Translations under genes and position numbers: made by a program
The notes under the pieces: generated by a model
Databases searched by the model: none
Told to the model about the DNA's origin: nothing
The model's input: the letters and a program-made list of their open reading frames with translations, nothing else
Source of the DNA: Gordius sp. MW1
Lineage: Eukaryota; Nematomorpha; Gordioida; Gordea; Gordiidae
Length of the DNA stretch: 64,000 bases
Direction of reading: 5' to 3'
Assembly: GCA_964036665.1 (NCBI GenBank)
Contig: OZ038526.1
Coordinates: 37,014,001-37,078,000 of the forward strand
Part shown: positions 45,431-57,297 of the stretch, piece after piece
How the letters are laid out: the number at the start of each line of letters is the position of its first letter
Position numbering within the stretch: position 1 is the first letter of the stretch

Positions 45431-46385
45431 TAATAGTAACGCAACCTAAATAATAATAGTAATTTGTAATTCTCTTGTGTGTCATCTAATTAATTATCTA
45501 TTGTTTGCATTTATCAACTTCTAAATTAATCCAAATGACGAAAGGAACGCAAATAGAGGGTATGACCTTGGAAAAGCCAATAGTCATCCTTCCAAAACGT
45601 ATAACTTTCAATTTAGAGTTTTTTTGATAGTGTATAAATCAGAGACCAGATTGCCCGGCCCGCTGCCCAAACATGCCCGGCCCGCCGGGCAACTGTCTTA
45701 AAATATATTTTCTGGCGAGCACGGTAATAGGATTTGGGCAATTCGGGCTTAATAAAAAATTTTTCCCCCGAACCACTCTATATCCATCAAGTCCCTATCC
45801 CTAGCTACGTTCATGGAAAGGATTTAAATATTTTCTTTGTTTGTAGTTTAAATGTGCCGTCTATAGTATACATAATACAAAAGCGTCATACACAAATTGA
45901 CACAATGCATGCAAGTGTTAACATTTAAACTCTATTGATAAATTATTGTTTTTTATCAAAAAAGTAAGCTCTAAGAGCACAGATTGACTAATTGAACTAA
46001 TTTTATTCATTAAGAAGTTAATTCATAGGGTAGGGGCTTTAACGGGTTAACCCAAAAGGGGAGTATAATACTATTTATTTTAAGATTATTTATAAATATG
46101 TAAAACTTAATTAAAAAATTTCTATATATATATTTTCAAGGACATCGGGTGCATTTAATTAACATTTTGCTGTTATATAATTTGTAAACGTTCTAAAATG
46201 TTTGTACCTAAATGCGTTAGCAAATTAATATATTAAAGTATTGTGACCTCGAGCGGTTTTGCCAGTGATAACTATAAAGAAACTCTGGCCAAATTTCTTA
46301 GAAAGACCAAATACTACGTGTTTTTGAACCATTAGGATTAAAATTAAAGATCAAAAGTTATATTTGGAAAAATCATTCGATTTTT
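45431..46385. other. AT-rich DNA with a GC-rich fragment
   Basis: 45655-45745 has CCCGGCCCGC words like the GC-rich ends of the 27-kb hAT-like element. No gene recognised. Confidence 0.4.
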
Positions 46386-47640
46386 AAATAATATAGGAAA
46401 TTAGATTATGTCCGGGATAATAAAAAAGGCTGAAACGAGGTGGAAATATCGGCTAATCAATTCGAAATTGTGGCCGGCAAATCCACAATCGACCCAATCT
46501 TCGCCCTAAGACAAATGATGGATAAATATGGTGAAAGAGGAAAGACCGACATATGGTTTTTATGGACTTGGAGAAAGCTTATGACACGGTCCCCCGCGAT
46601 TTAATATGGAGGTGCCTGAGAAAACAAAATATCCCTGACGCATATATACGGCTTATGAAAAATACATATGAAGCCTCAAACTCTTGCGTTAGGACGACAG
46701 TTGGAGACTCTAAACCTTTTCGGGTTAATATTGGATTACATTAAGGCTTTGCTTTAAGTCCCTTTTTATTTAATATAATTGTAGACACGATAACGAGGGA
46801 CATTCAAAAGCCATCGCCATGGTGTATGCTATATGCCGATGATATAGTACTATGGGAGGAAACAAGGGAGAAGTATTCGATAAAGCTGAAAAGTGGTCAA
46901 AGCGCTTAGCTGGATATGGTTTGAAGGTCAAGGATCGAAAATCGGTATACATGGAAATAAACGTTACAGGCACCCCATCACTGGATGACCATCTAAATTA
47001 CCCAAAAGTAGACAGTTTTACATACCTCGGTTCGATGTTACATCAAGAGGGAGGTTGCGCAACGGAAGTCAATGCCCGGATTCAAAATGGATGGCTTAAA
47101 TGGCAAAGTATATCTGGTGTGATGAGCGACAAGAAGATGCCAATATGACTGAAAAGCAAAGCTCTCAAATATCGTAAAACCGGTGTTACTATATGGAAGT
47201 GAAACATGGGCTTGGGCATTAAACACCACGGAAGGAAAGCTATTTCAAGCCACAGAGATGAGAATGAAACGGTGGAGCGTGGGGTATACTAAGCTCGACC
47301 ATATGACGAATGACTTTTTCATGACAAAAATGGGTATTCAACCTATGGCGGACATGATTAACGAAAATCGGCTAAGGTGGTATGGGCATATACTAAGAAG
47401 GGACACGGAAGACGTAAATCGAAAAGTACTGGACATGGAGGTACCGGGGAAGAGAGGAAGAGGACGACCCCGTGTCAAGTGGAAAGGGCAAGTCGATAAA
47501 GTTATGAAAACTAAGGAGATTAGTCAAGACATGGCACTCACTCGGTCAAGATGGAAGAAACTTATCAAAACAAACCCCACGAATGTGGGACAAAATAGTG
47601 ATAACGAAGAAAAAGAAAGTGGAAAAATTTTCAGTTAGGA
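46386..47640 (+). pseudogene. LINE endonuclease/RT copy, RT to C-terminus, broken
   Basis: Reverse transcriptase blocks in order: VAGKSTIDPIFALRQMMDKY (near 46470), MVFMDLEKAYDTVPRDL (motif A, 46553), IGLH[15 protein letters not shown] (motif B, 46735), YADDIVL (motif C, near 46830), YLGSMLHQEGG (47020) and the C-terminal NRLRWYGHILRRD (47370). At least three frameshifts and an in-frame stop. It resembles RTE-type or similar APE LINEs, distinct from the R2-like element. The 5' half including any endonuclease is missing. It ends in an AAGAAAAAGAAAG-rich tail. Confidence 0.88.
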
Positions 47641-48773
47641 TTTGTCCAAAATGCGGGAAAATGGGTTTAAATTTTGGATTTATTGTAAAAATTATTATTT
47701 CTAATGTTAGATGTTGTACTATAAACCTCTAAATTTTCAAAATATTGTGATTGGTTGAGGCATTTCTCATTTCGTACATTTTACACATATTAGGTTTTGC
47801 AAATAATTTTAGATTTTGCCAATATAAGTTTTTGGATAATAAATTTTGAGAGGGCAGCCAAGCCTTCCGCCCCCCCCCTTTGGCTACGCCCATGCCCGCA
47901 GGGTTTAACATTATATCTTGATCTAAAATTATATGGGTGAGCTAAAACGTTTTTACAGGTCGGGTTCGAGGTAAACAAATTTAATAATTGGGGGCAGGTT
48001 AGGCTGAAAAATTATTTTGTAGGACACTGGGGTAGTATGGTGTTGTATGCGCTTTTGACAGTTGAAAGGTAGTGAGTGCTGAGAAAGATTATGCTGAAGG
48101 TGAAAATGATGGGGGAATTTAGTAGAAAGTGTAATTTAAAATCCTAAGTGTCAAAATTATAAAAATTTAAATTATACGCGCATAGCATAACTAAGGATTT
48201 ATGTAAAAGTTAAGATCTCATCACAAAAAGAGAGGAGGTTTAAATCTTATTTCTGAACAAGCATCGAAATTCGAAAAACAGACCAAAGTCGAGGCCTTAT
48301 TTGAACCAAAGGCCGACAAAACAGAACCTAGCCGTTTTTACGATACTAGTACATACTAAATAGTTAGCGTTGTTCAACGGTCTTAGCTTTGCGTAAAGTC
48401 GTACCCTAGTGACGCTCGGTTTCAAATTGCTATTTGGAAGGATTTTAATTTAGTAAAATTGGTTAGAACGCGAAGACTACACTGTTCCTCAAAATTGCAT
48501 ATTTTAGTGTAAGAATCTGTAATAAAGGGATTTATGCCCTTTTAGTGTTTTTTAGAATGTAATTGTTGGATGGTATTGCACCAAAATTACTACATGTGCT
48601 TATTAATTTAGCCTTAAACTGTAAACAGGCCCGTCGAAATCTACTCCCTTATGTTATTATTTAAACCTTCTCTTGACATAAAAATTATTATTTTACTTTT
48701 TTTATTTTTCATAATAGTCATGAATTAATTTGTTTTTTCAAAATATTTATTTTAACTGCCCAGAGATCCTTAG
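47641..48773. other. Non-coding stretch with MITE remnants
   Basis: 47830-47895 is the right end of a CATGGGCG MITE (CTTTGGCTACGCCCATG), and 48290-48352 is the right end of a TAGTGTTG MITE (CCTAGCCGTTTTTACGATACTA). Nothing else recognised. Confidence 0.45.
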
Positions 48774-48986
48774 GTGCGTAAAACGGTGCGGACGGCATTT
48801 TACGAGCGCGCTAAGCTAGACGTAAACCCGACCGGGCCCCAAGCCTTGGAAGAGTTGGAAGATGAAGGTCATCCCATGTACCCCATGAAATATCTGAAAG
48901 GCAAGCCCGTTCGAGACTTGTTGAACGACCAGTTTCTTAAAATAGAAGTAGCGCACTCTGGGCAATTAGTTAACGCGCATCTCGGA
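48774..48986 (+). CDS. Exon of an unrecognised host protein
   Basis: A 71-codon block bounded by an acceptor (CCTTAG at 48768-48773) and a strong donor (GTGAGTG at 48987), phase 0 at both ends. It is clearly more GC-rich than its surroundings and protein-like: VRKTVRTAFYERAKLD, ALEELEDEGHPMYPMKYLKG, then DLLNDQFLKIEVAHSGQLVN. No neighbouring exon was found on this strand within reach, so the rest may lie beyond long introns or this may be a duplicated lone exon. I do not recognise the family. Confidence 0.55.
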
Positions 48987-50742
48987 GTGAGTGAAAAAAT
49001 AATAATAATAAATAAAAATTTGCAATGTATGTCTGATCATATTGAGGCTCGGTTGTTGGGAAAGGAAAATAAATATGGCAAAGCAGCGAATTTCTGACTT
49101 CCACGCCTTTGCCCTTAGCAATGTTGCCATATACATATTTCATAACTGAGTCACAGAGGTGTTAACGTCGCAATAAGTACCGTGAAGGCCCCCCCCACCC
49201 CGAATCACAAAGTGTAAACACGAATTTTTATTACGCTATTTAATTTAATGATATTCATTTGCATAATAAATCTCTACAAAATGCAATTAGACATTTTATT
49301 TCAAAGGTTCGGAGAGTAATAAAACAAATAGTAATTGAGTGAAAAATTAGCATTAAATCTTAAAACTGAGAATTATGTAAAAAACTTAGCAAAAAATAAA
49401 AACTTTGCAATCTAGTTTAAAAAATAGGGAAACAAATTTCTTTGCAATATACTACTTGTAAATATAGTTTAATAGCAATATCGGAATGTTTTCCAAATAT
49501 TTTTAGGACCTACCTTTGTAATGTATTTTAAATTAACCAAACCCCAACATGTTTAGAAAACATATATCATTAATTAAATTGTTATCAATTAATTTGCAAA
49601 TTATTGACCTTTAAAAAACGCTAAAATCGCTGTTTTTGGCTACTTTGACATCAAATTTTTAAAAAATTGATGTATATGGAAAATACTAAAAATATATGTG
49701 TGTTCACCGTAAATAACTCTACCAGAATCTGCAAACAGTTTGCCGGATGGTTTTTCTTGTTGAATAATCTAAACGTAGCAAAGAACATATAAATATTAAT
49801 AATTCATTTCAAATGATTAGTTAAACTTTTAATTAGTTTATAAGATTTCTTTATCTATATTAATTTATTGGGGTGTAGAGAAAGTCAATACTGGACGCTC
49901 GGACGACATTAGCTTGTTGTGACCAGATCAATTTATTTGGATGATAGTACCGCCAATAGGTTCAATATTGTGAAGTGTAAAGATTAAATGTTAGAGATGT
50001 TTTATACTTTGCTTATAATAAACTAACAGAGACGTGTTAGTGAGATGGAAATATTATTCAAAAGCATTACAACTTCCATGTGCTTATAATGCGCATTTAT
50101 TGAAACTTGACCACAAGCTATCATTTACTAAACAAGACAAATAGCCTAGGCGGGACCCGGTCAAAGTAGCAGAAAAGTAGCAGCCATTTGGTCAGTATTG
50201 TAAGCTTCTTTCTCAATATTCAACAATTTTATGTTCTTTATTAATGCGCCGTTTCACAATATATTTTCTAACGATTTTCACCGCACAATTTTATAATGAT
50301 TTTCACCAGCACAATTTTATAATGATTTTCACCAGCACAATTTTATAATGATCAAAAAAGAGGGAGAGTTGTCCCATATTGTGATTCATGACGATATTCA
50401 AATATTACATATAATATTTTGCGTATGACATAAGGTTAACATATATGTTGGGTATCTTCCAATATCTTTCTGGATGAGATTGATTAATGTTGCACGAGTG
50501 TAACGTATATTATATTTCTGGACTTTATATATTGGAAGATTGGTAAGGGGTGCGGTGCATGTGTTATCAAGTAGTATTAGAACAGTTTACCCAAAAATCA
50601 AAGAGCGTGTATGTCACTACGATTAAATGGAATTTTAATATTATGCAGTGCATGTGGCGTGTGTTTGTCAGTAAGAGATAGTTTAAATTCGGCAAAGATT
50701 AAGTTAAAACAGGGATGAGTGTAATTTAACCAAGTTTGGTTT
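48987..50742. other. AT-rich DNA
   Basis: Holds a three-copy tandem repeat of about 26 bases (GATTTTCACCAGCACAATTT) at 50273-50352. No other feature supported. Confidence 0.4.
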
Positions 50743-51495
50743 TTCTTCTTCTTCTTCTTCTTCTTCTTCTTCTTCTTCTTCTTCTTCTTCTTCTTCTTCT
50801 TCTTCTTCTTCTTCTTCTTCTTCTTCTTCTTCTTCTTCTTCTTCTTCTTCTTCTTCTTCTTCTTCTTCTTCTTCTTCTTCTTCTTCTTCTTCTTCTTCTT
50901 CTTCTTCTTCTTCTTCTTCTTCTTCTTCTTCTTCTTCTTCTTCTTCTTCTTCTTCTTCTTCTTCTTCTTCTTCTTCTTCTTCTTCTTCTTCTTCTTCTTC
51001 TTCTTCTTCTTCTTCTTCTTCTTCTTCTTCTTCTTCTTCTTCTTCTTCTTCTTCTTCTTCTTCTTCTTCTTCTTCTTCTTCTTCTTCTTCTTCTTCTTCT
51101 TCTTCTTCTTCTTCTTCTTCTTCTTCTTCTTCTTCTTCTTCTTCTTCTTCTTCTTCTTCTTCTTCTTCTTCTTCTTCTTCTTCTTCTTCTTCTTCTTCTT
51201 CTTCTTCTTCTTCTTCTTCTTCTTCTTCTTCTTCTTCTTCTTCTTCTTCTTCTTCTTCTTCTTCTTCTTCTTCTTCTTCTTCTTCTTCTTCTTCTTCTTC
51301 TTCTTCTTCTTCTTCTTCTTCTTCTTCTTCTTCTTCTTCTTCTTCTTCTTCTTCTTCTTCTTCTTCTTCTTCTTCTTCTTCTTCTTCTTCTTCTTCTTCT
51401 TCTTCTTCTTCTTCTTCTTCTTCTTCTTCTTCTTCTTCTTCTTCTTCTTCTTCTTCTTCTTCTTCTTCTTCTTCTTCTTCTTCTTCTTCTTCTTC
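50743..51495 (+). repeat. Uninterrupted TTC (GAA) trinucleotide array, about 251 units
   Basis: 753 bases of pure TTC with no interruption visible. Translated frames of poly-Leu and poly-Lys across it are artefacts. It is followed by internal sequence of a TAGTGTTG MITE (ACCAAAAAATCTTTGGTCTG-like). Confidence 0.95.
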
Positions 51496-51581
51496 ACCAA
51501 GACCAAAAAATCTTTGGTCTGTTTATGCGACTAATCGACTGAAAAAGCTATGGTTTGTTTATGTTTAGACGACTAAAACCA
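51496..51581. mobile_element. Internal fragment of a TAGTGTTG MITE
   Basis: Carries the family's TTTGGTCTGTTTATG, CGACTAATCGACTG and ATGTTTAGACGACTAAAACC. Both termini are missing. It joins the TTC array to the Dicer fragment. Confidence 0.65.
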
Positions 51582-51582
51582 C

Positions 51583-51748
51583 GCAAATTCGTGCCACTAT
51601 CCATAAAAATAGCGCCGGCCACCGATTCAAATATATCACCAAGCACTTTGGGAACCTCGACGGCGTGATAATGTTCATCATCTTTTTCGTCCACTTTTTC
51701 TAAGTTCCACAGCAAGAGCTTCAAGTATAAATGTATCTTAAAAGACAT
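51583..51748 (-). pseudogene. DICER: Dicer RNase IIIb exon fragment
   Basis: Minus-strand translation reads [20 protein letters not shown] and continues as [19 protein letters not shown]. The [17 protein letters not shown].(L/M)DSG block is the second RNase III domain of animal Dicer, including the acidic GD.FE residues that hold catalytic metal. A possible acceptor (ACTTAG) precedes EKVDE. After DSGTNL the similarity stops at MITE sequence, and no further Dicer exon is visible downstream on this strand. It may be a real exon whose donor was rewritten by an insertion, or a captured or duplicated piece. Residues are intact but a working gene cannot be shown here. Confidence 0.75.
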
Positions 51749-51761
51749 ATTTATAAAAAAA

Positions 51762-52110
51762 CTCGGGCCTTCGGCCCTTGTGGGAAGGGGAGAAGGAAAG
51801 GGGATGGGAAGGAGGGGAAGGGAAGGGGGGACGACTCATCTATACTCCGTATAAATGTATCATATTTGCTATGCAATTTATGGGCGAGAAAGGTGGGAAG
51901 GAGCGAGAATGCTTATAGGGGGTACTAAATGCCTAATGATAATTAATTATTTATACAAATTTTCCATTTAATTAAAAAAAATTGCCCTCTCCGGGATTCG
52001 AACCCACATCAGTAGAGGCAGCCTTTGTAGGGGCACAGGGAACCATATAAGTAGAGGTATAGGCCTTTGTAGGGGAGGGCATAGAGTAATTATCGTTGTT
52101 AACCAATTGA
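51762..52110. mobile_element. Composite CCAAT-hairpin repeat element, short copy D
   Basis: Starts CTCGGGCCTTCGGCCCTTG with purine block and GCTATGCAATTTATGGGCG, then jumps directly to the tRNA-like module (51983-52080). Hairpin array and terminal module absent, so it is an internal deletion or truncation. Confidence 0.6.
51983..52080 (-). repeat. tRNA-like B-box module, copy 5
   Basis: About 98 bases. Minus strand GCCCTCCCCTACAAAGGCC at the start and GGGTTCGAATCCCGGAG then AGGGC at the end. Confidence 0.6.
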
Positions 52111-54113
52111 ATTATTCAAGGGGAAAAGGCATACTTTGGTTTTTTTAACTAATGGGTGTCAAAGGTTGTTAATATGAGAAAAGCGAAAAACCCTAAAGAA
52201 GAGGAAATTATAAGAAAATGAAATATGAAACGATATTCTTGATAAGTAAAAGTGAGCAAAAGCTATTAATTTTAAGCATTGCTGAAAAAGAACACCTATT
52301 TAGAACCACAAATTTGGACAGAGTCTTAAATATCCACTCTTGTTCCTTCGTTAATAAATAAATCAAAGGTTTTCCATAAAAAAACGAAATATAAAACTTT
52401 CAAATTTGTTTTTGCAAAATCCAACGCTAACATTATTTGTTTAGAGAAATTATATTTCGTAATTGAACATGCATGGTTCTTTCATATAAATGAGATATTT
52501 TTTAACGTGTAAAAATTAAATTACACATTGATAATAAATTCCAGCCTCCCCCCTGCGTAGCCAGGGCATAGGGAGAGGCATAAAGTGGCAGCTGCCCCCC
52601 CCCCTAAATTTAAAAAACATTAATATTTAAAAAAATTATGACTAAAATTTCAAAACATCAATTCGCCCCTCCCTAAATCATTACTGCCCCCCCCCCCCCT
52701 AAATTTAAATCTTGACTACACCCATGAGTAAAACTATCAAAGTTATAAGAAATTGATTTGATTTACAACGAATGAGATGGCAAAAAACAAAAATCAATAT
52801 AGAATTAAAACGATCTCGCACCAACTAAGGGGCAATCATAACAACTGGGGATGTTGTGTGTTAATAAATGGTGATGAAAAGTTTGTGGGAGTTAAAAATA
52901 AGCTTATTTCTAAAAAAATTAAGAAGCACACATTTAATTTAAAAATGTCAGATAAAATACTGAAGAGCTTAAGGACAGTATTAACTTGTGTGCCTTAATC
53001 GTACTAATTTTATCACCTTCTTCAAACTGAGTGGGTATAATGGCAATTATAATGATTTTAAATTACCAAAAAATTAACATCCTTCATTCTATCATTTTCA
53101 AATGCTTTGTGGCGTCTTTCATCCCAACTTTTCCCATCAAAATCACTATTGTTTGCCTTTTCACCCATTTTTTCTTTAAAGCATTAGATTTTTTTTTAAT
53201 TAAATACAAATCGAGTTACATAGAAACAAAGAGAACAAGATAACTAATATTTCTAATAATTTCTATAATTAATAAAGTTAAAATTTATAATAAGAATGGG
53301 AATTTTAAATAAGTAATGACATAAATTTTTAAACAAAAATTAACTCATCTGATATTTAATTTGTGCGTAGCAATTTCTAGAAGAAAATCATCAGAAATAA
53401 ATTAATAAAATATGATTTTTCAAAGAAACAACCCTCCTGCCATAGTTAAAAATAAATCAATCACAATTTATTTTAAGATAATTTTATATCATTTTTTTCA
53501 ATGACTTAAAATTTTTTTAAAGAAAAACGTTAACAAATTAACATGTATATTTAACAATTTTTAACACAAATATAAATTAAAACCGCTATGTTCTTTCATT
53601 AATTAATTAAAATTACCTATTATCAAAGTAATGTGTAAACTGAAGCAATTGTTTATTTGATTTAAAGTATTGAAGTCTAGGGGAAAAGACACGCAAGGGT
53701 AAAAACAATATTATTTTGTAAAAAGAGTTACTTACTTAACTTCTTTAGAATTGCGCGAAAAATTTGAGAATTTCTAAAACAGCCAACAATTTTAATCATT
53801 TTAAATTTACGGAAATTATAAAATTAAGAAAAGATAGTGAGCATATTCCTAAGGACAGGGTATAATTTAAATTATGACATCTGGGGTTATAAAAATTGTC
53901 AAACTAATCGTGCTTGTTGTTTTACGACGTATATCTAGGATGAGACAGCAACACAGTGATCGGTAGAAATAGATGGATGGAAGGAAAAGTGCTTTTATAG
54001 CTTCTTATTCTTAAAAATAAATAAGTCTTATAATTTACTAGTTCCTTCATATTAATTACTAAGTTTAAGATTATTTTTAAGAGTACCCAGTCCAATTCCG
54101 AATGGAACGAGAA
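52111..54113. other. AT-rich DNA with decayed MITE
   Basis: 52547-52726 is a degenerate CATGGGCG MITE (GCGTAGCCAGGG to GACTACACCCATG). Two small frames (52777-52998 and 53031-53243) show no family signature. Confidence 0.4.
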
Positions 54114-54615
54114 TTATCTCTTCTTCTTCTTTATCAATTATTTGGTCCCACATTGGTGGGGTTTGTTTTGATGAGTCTCTTCCATCTTGACCGGGTGAGT
54201 GCCATGTCTTGATTAATCTCTTTAGTTTTCATAACTTTATCGACTTGCCCTTTCCACGTGACACGGGGTCGTCCTCTTCCTCTCTTCCCCGGTATTTCCA
54301 TGTCTAGCACTTTTCGATTTACGTCATCCTTGTCCCTTCTTAGTATATGCCCATACCACCTTAGCCGATTTTCGTTAATCATGTCCGCCATAGGTTGAAT
54401 ACCCATTTTTGTCATGAGAAAGTCATTTGTCATATGATCGAGCTTAGTATATCCCAAGCTCCACCGTATCATTCTCATCTCTGTGGCTTGTAATAGCTTT
54501 CCTTCCGTGGTGTTTAATGCCCATGTTTCACTTCCATACAGTAACACCGGTCTTACGATGGATTTGTAAGCTTTGCTCTTCCACCATATTGGCATTTGCC
54601 AAGCCTTCCGCCCCC
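54114..54615 (-). pseudogene. 5'-truncated copy of the second LINE
   Basis: An open frame starting near KSKAYKSIVRPVLLYGSETW runs through TTEGKLLQATEMRM, NRLRWYGHILRRD and RGRPRVTWKGQ to TNPTNVGPNN. It is highly similar to the C-terminus of the copy at 46.4-47.6 kb. It is cut off upstream, where GCCAAGCCTTCCGCCCCCCC indicates a MITE end. It ends with ATTGATAAAGAAGAAGAAGA, a microsatellite 3' tail usual for RTE-like elements. Confidence 0.85.
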
Positions 54616-55452
54616 CCCCCCAATTAATTTTATAAGGGCACAATAGCTCATTTTAAACTTTGTTTCACAGCTCTTTGCATGAATTAGGTTTTTAAAATTG
54701 TTCTTTTCTAATAATATTTTAGAAAATATATTAATTTCGTTTACCTTTCTGTTCGGTTAAAGTTATGGAATGAAAACAAAACACATTCATTGCGTTATTT
54801 CTAAAACCTGATCTAAAACCGTTTTATTCTAATAGCACAATATCGAGTAAGAATTTGGCCTTAAAGATAAATTTATATATTCTTAAACTAAAATTAAGGG
54901 GAACTCAAAATTTGTTTTTTAAAGTAAAAATATAGCTATGGTTGGAAGGCGCTAAAATTTACTTTACAAAACAAGGGCTTTATGAATCCCCCCTAACTAT
55001 AGGTTTACATGGAGAACTGGATTAAATAATTGAGCTTCGGGCTCGGGGGCCTGCTCATGGCAAACTCAAAACAGATCATAGCCAAGAAATAATAAAATCA
55101 ATTTACCCAACTATGATTTAAAGATATATAGCTATACTTACAACCCCTCTTCACTGTGATTTTTTAATGGAAATTTTTGCATTTTATTCTTTTTTTAATA
55201 TATACATGCAAGAACACCGAAAAAATATATTTAAAAAGGAAAAACTACTTTATTTTATATCGAAATAATTTGAAGATCTTTGTAAAAATTAAAATTAGTC
55301 ATAGGTTTTAGCAGGATAAACGATTCTTATCTAGTAATAAATTAAGGTTGTTCATGTTCTAAAGCAATTCCACTCATAAATATTAACTATATAAATTATT
55401 TAAATTATACGATTTAACAAAGATGTTCGCGATTTTCGAGCTCGGGTCAATC
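54616..55452. other. AT-rich DNA
   Basis: Nothing recognised. Confidence 0.4.
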
Positions 55453-56319
55453 TTTTTTTTTTTTTTTTTTTTAAATGTATATATTGTTTATTTGAACGTA
55501 AGAACATTATAAAAACGAAGTGTCAAAATTCGAAAAATATAGCGGATGTAAAACAAAATAAAAATATCATGATTCAAAAATGTCGCATGTGTCATCTTGT
55601 AAAAGTGGCCAACTGTCGGCCAGGGATTTAAAATTGTACTTAGCTATAAAAATACCAATTTTTTGTTTAAGTAAAAAATTAGTGGAATATTTAGAGGGCG
55701 GGCAGCGACGGCTGATTTCTTTAAAAAGCTTAATGGCGGCCGGACCAAAAGTCCCAGAACACGAGGCAACGATAGGGGTAAAGATATTAGATGGTAGGAA
55801 GGCCTGGTATTTAACCGTTTTGCGGTGTTCGGCGAGAGTCAGAGCGTTGTAGTTTTGGTTAGAGGGGGCGAAAATGTCTATGCAGGTGAAATCCCATTTA
55901 AGGGGTAGACCATTTTGCCAAGGGATAAGGGTAGAGCCGTCTGGTCGCATCCTTCCCTCCAACGAAGGGTCTGACGGCTCTAAAACGGAGGGAATGTTGG
56001 CTTTTTTAAAAGCGGCTTGGATAAGGCTATTCACCTTTTCGTGCCTTATGTATTTAAATTTATTGTAAAGGCAGTGTAGGGGATGCCTTGCATAAATGTC
56101 TATGCTCTGGGAGCAGTTGCGGCAGGAATATTCCTTTGAATAGGGAATTCCTAGTCTGAGGGCGATGGCGTATGCTAGCTCTGGGTCCTCCAACATCAAT
56201 CCAGAAAGTGAGCTAGGATAAGCTTCAAGCCACTCGTGACCCGATCCGTCAAAAACTAAAGATTTAAGGTTGAAGTGCTGGCGGGCGTCGCAACTCGATA
56301 AGAGCCAAATAAAAAACAT
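55453..56319 (-). pseudogene. 5'-truncated R2-like retrotransposon of a second subfamily, with poly(A) tail
   Basis: Frame 56319-55567 encodes the C-terminal end: HEWLEAYPSSLSGLML, AYAIALRLGIPYSKEYSCRN with CRNC..ARHPLHC, MRPDGSTLIPW, LKWDFTCIDIFAPSN and a complete end at TCDIFES. Order and spacing match the intact element, but identity is low, so it is a separate lineage. The knuckle His is shifted (RHPLHC in place of HHPLHC), while RPDG and WDFT.(I/V)D are kept. Downstream, AATAAA at 55492-55487 precedes a 20-base A run (T on the plus strand, 55453-55472), so the copy arose from a polyadenylated transcript. RT is absent. Confidence 0.85.
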
Positions 56320-56463
56320 AAACGTCTACTAAATTTACGGTTGCAAATAATTTATTCGATCGAATTGATTATATCTTGAGACTCAATAATTCTCTTGGTA
56401 TGCTTTTTGTTATCTTTTCTCTTTTCAACGACATCTACTATAACATTACCCTTTTTCGAGGTT

Positions 56464-56724
56464 TCACTTTTTATTGTATTTCGTCGCACTTGACTCCGTA
56501 TAATTTTCATCTTCATTTTCATTAGTTTTACCTCTTATCCATTTACTACTTCTTATATCTGATATTCTGGCCCTCTTATCGATATCCGATTCTAGCAATA
56601 TATAAATCAGTTCTTTCACTACGGTAGAAAGCTTTTTTGATCGCGAGAATCCAACTCTTTTCTCGGTTTGTTCTTTAATCATCTTTTTGATATTAGAATC
56701 ATCGTATGGCATTGAACCACACAC
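56464..56724 (-). CDS. TSSK: TSSK-type serine/threonine kinase, last exon
   Basis: Testis-specific serine kinase family, cytosolic and normally linked to late spermatogenesis. The model on the minus strand is 58193-58045, 57992-57910, 57233-57109 and 56724-56464, all GT-AG with matching phases, about 205 residues from the hinge to the stop. This exon starts VCGSMPYDDSNIKKM, a near-diagnostic TSSK block, continues through the C-lobe helices (DIDKRARISDI, then SSKWIRG), and ends in an acidic tail with SATKYNKK and a stop. An R2-like retrotransposon end lies 145 bases past the stop. The N-lobe (Gly loop, VAIK) was not found in the remaining 5.8 kb, so the gene may be partial here. Confidence 0.9.
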   Translation of the reverse strand: MCGSMPYDDSNIKKMIKEQTEKRVGFSRSKKLSTVVKELIYILLESDIDKRARISDIRSSKWIRGKTNENEDENYTESSATKYNKK

Positions 56725-57084
56725 CTAGTATACAACGGTTTTAATATTTTTTTAAATAATAGCCAAGTTCTTTAGTCTAGTCTTAAGTCATTGATAAAAC
56801 AGGAGTTTAAACAGTTTGTACATAATATATTGGCAAGCAAATGAATCCCATGGTAAATTTTTTCATATTAGAAGTCATGTAAATTAATATAAATTACATT
56901 ACATTATTAATTATAGTGGAATCAATATCTATAATAGGTTTATTAAAATGTTTGGTTGCCTAAAAGATATGCACTTATTCGCAACGGGTTAGCCCAAAAA
57001 ACTTGTTTAAAGGAGCAATGTACATGTAACTTCTGGAAAATTCCAGATCAACTAGAAATTACAAAACAATAGTTGGTCGAATTA

Positions 57085-57285
<201 letters not shown>

Positions 57286-57297
57286 TCAGAATATCTT

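Noticed and set aside
45219-45485. ORF with SVRPSVSVRPSVSV repeats
   Set aside because: Translation of the GGAC minisatellite.
50598-51542. Poly-Lys and poly-Leu open frames of 268-302 residues
   Set aside because: They are translations of the pure TTC/GAA array and have no coding sequence of their own.
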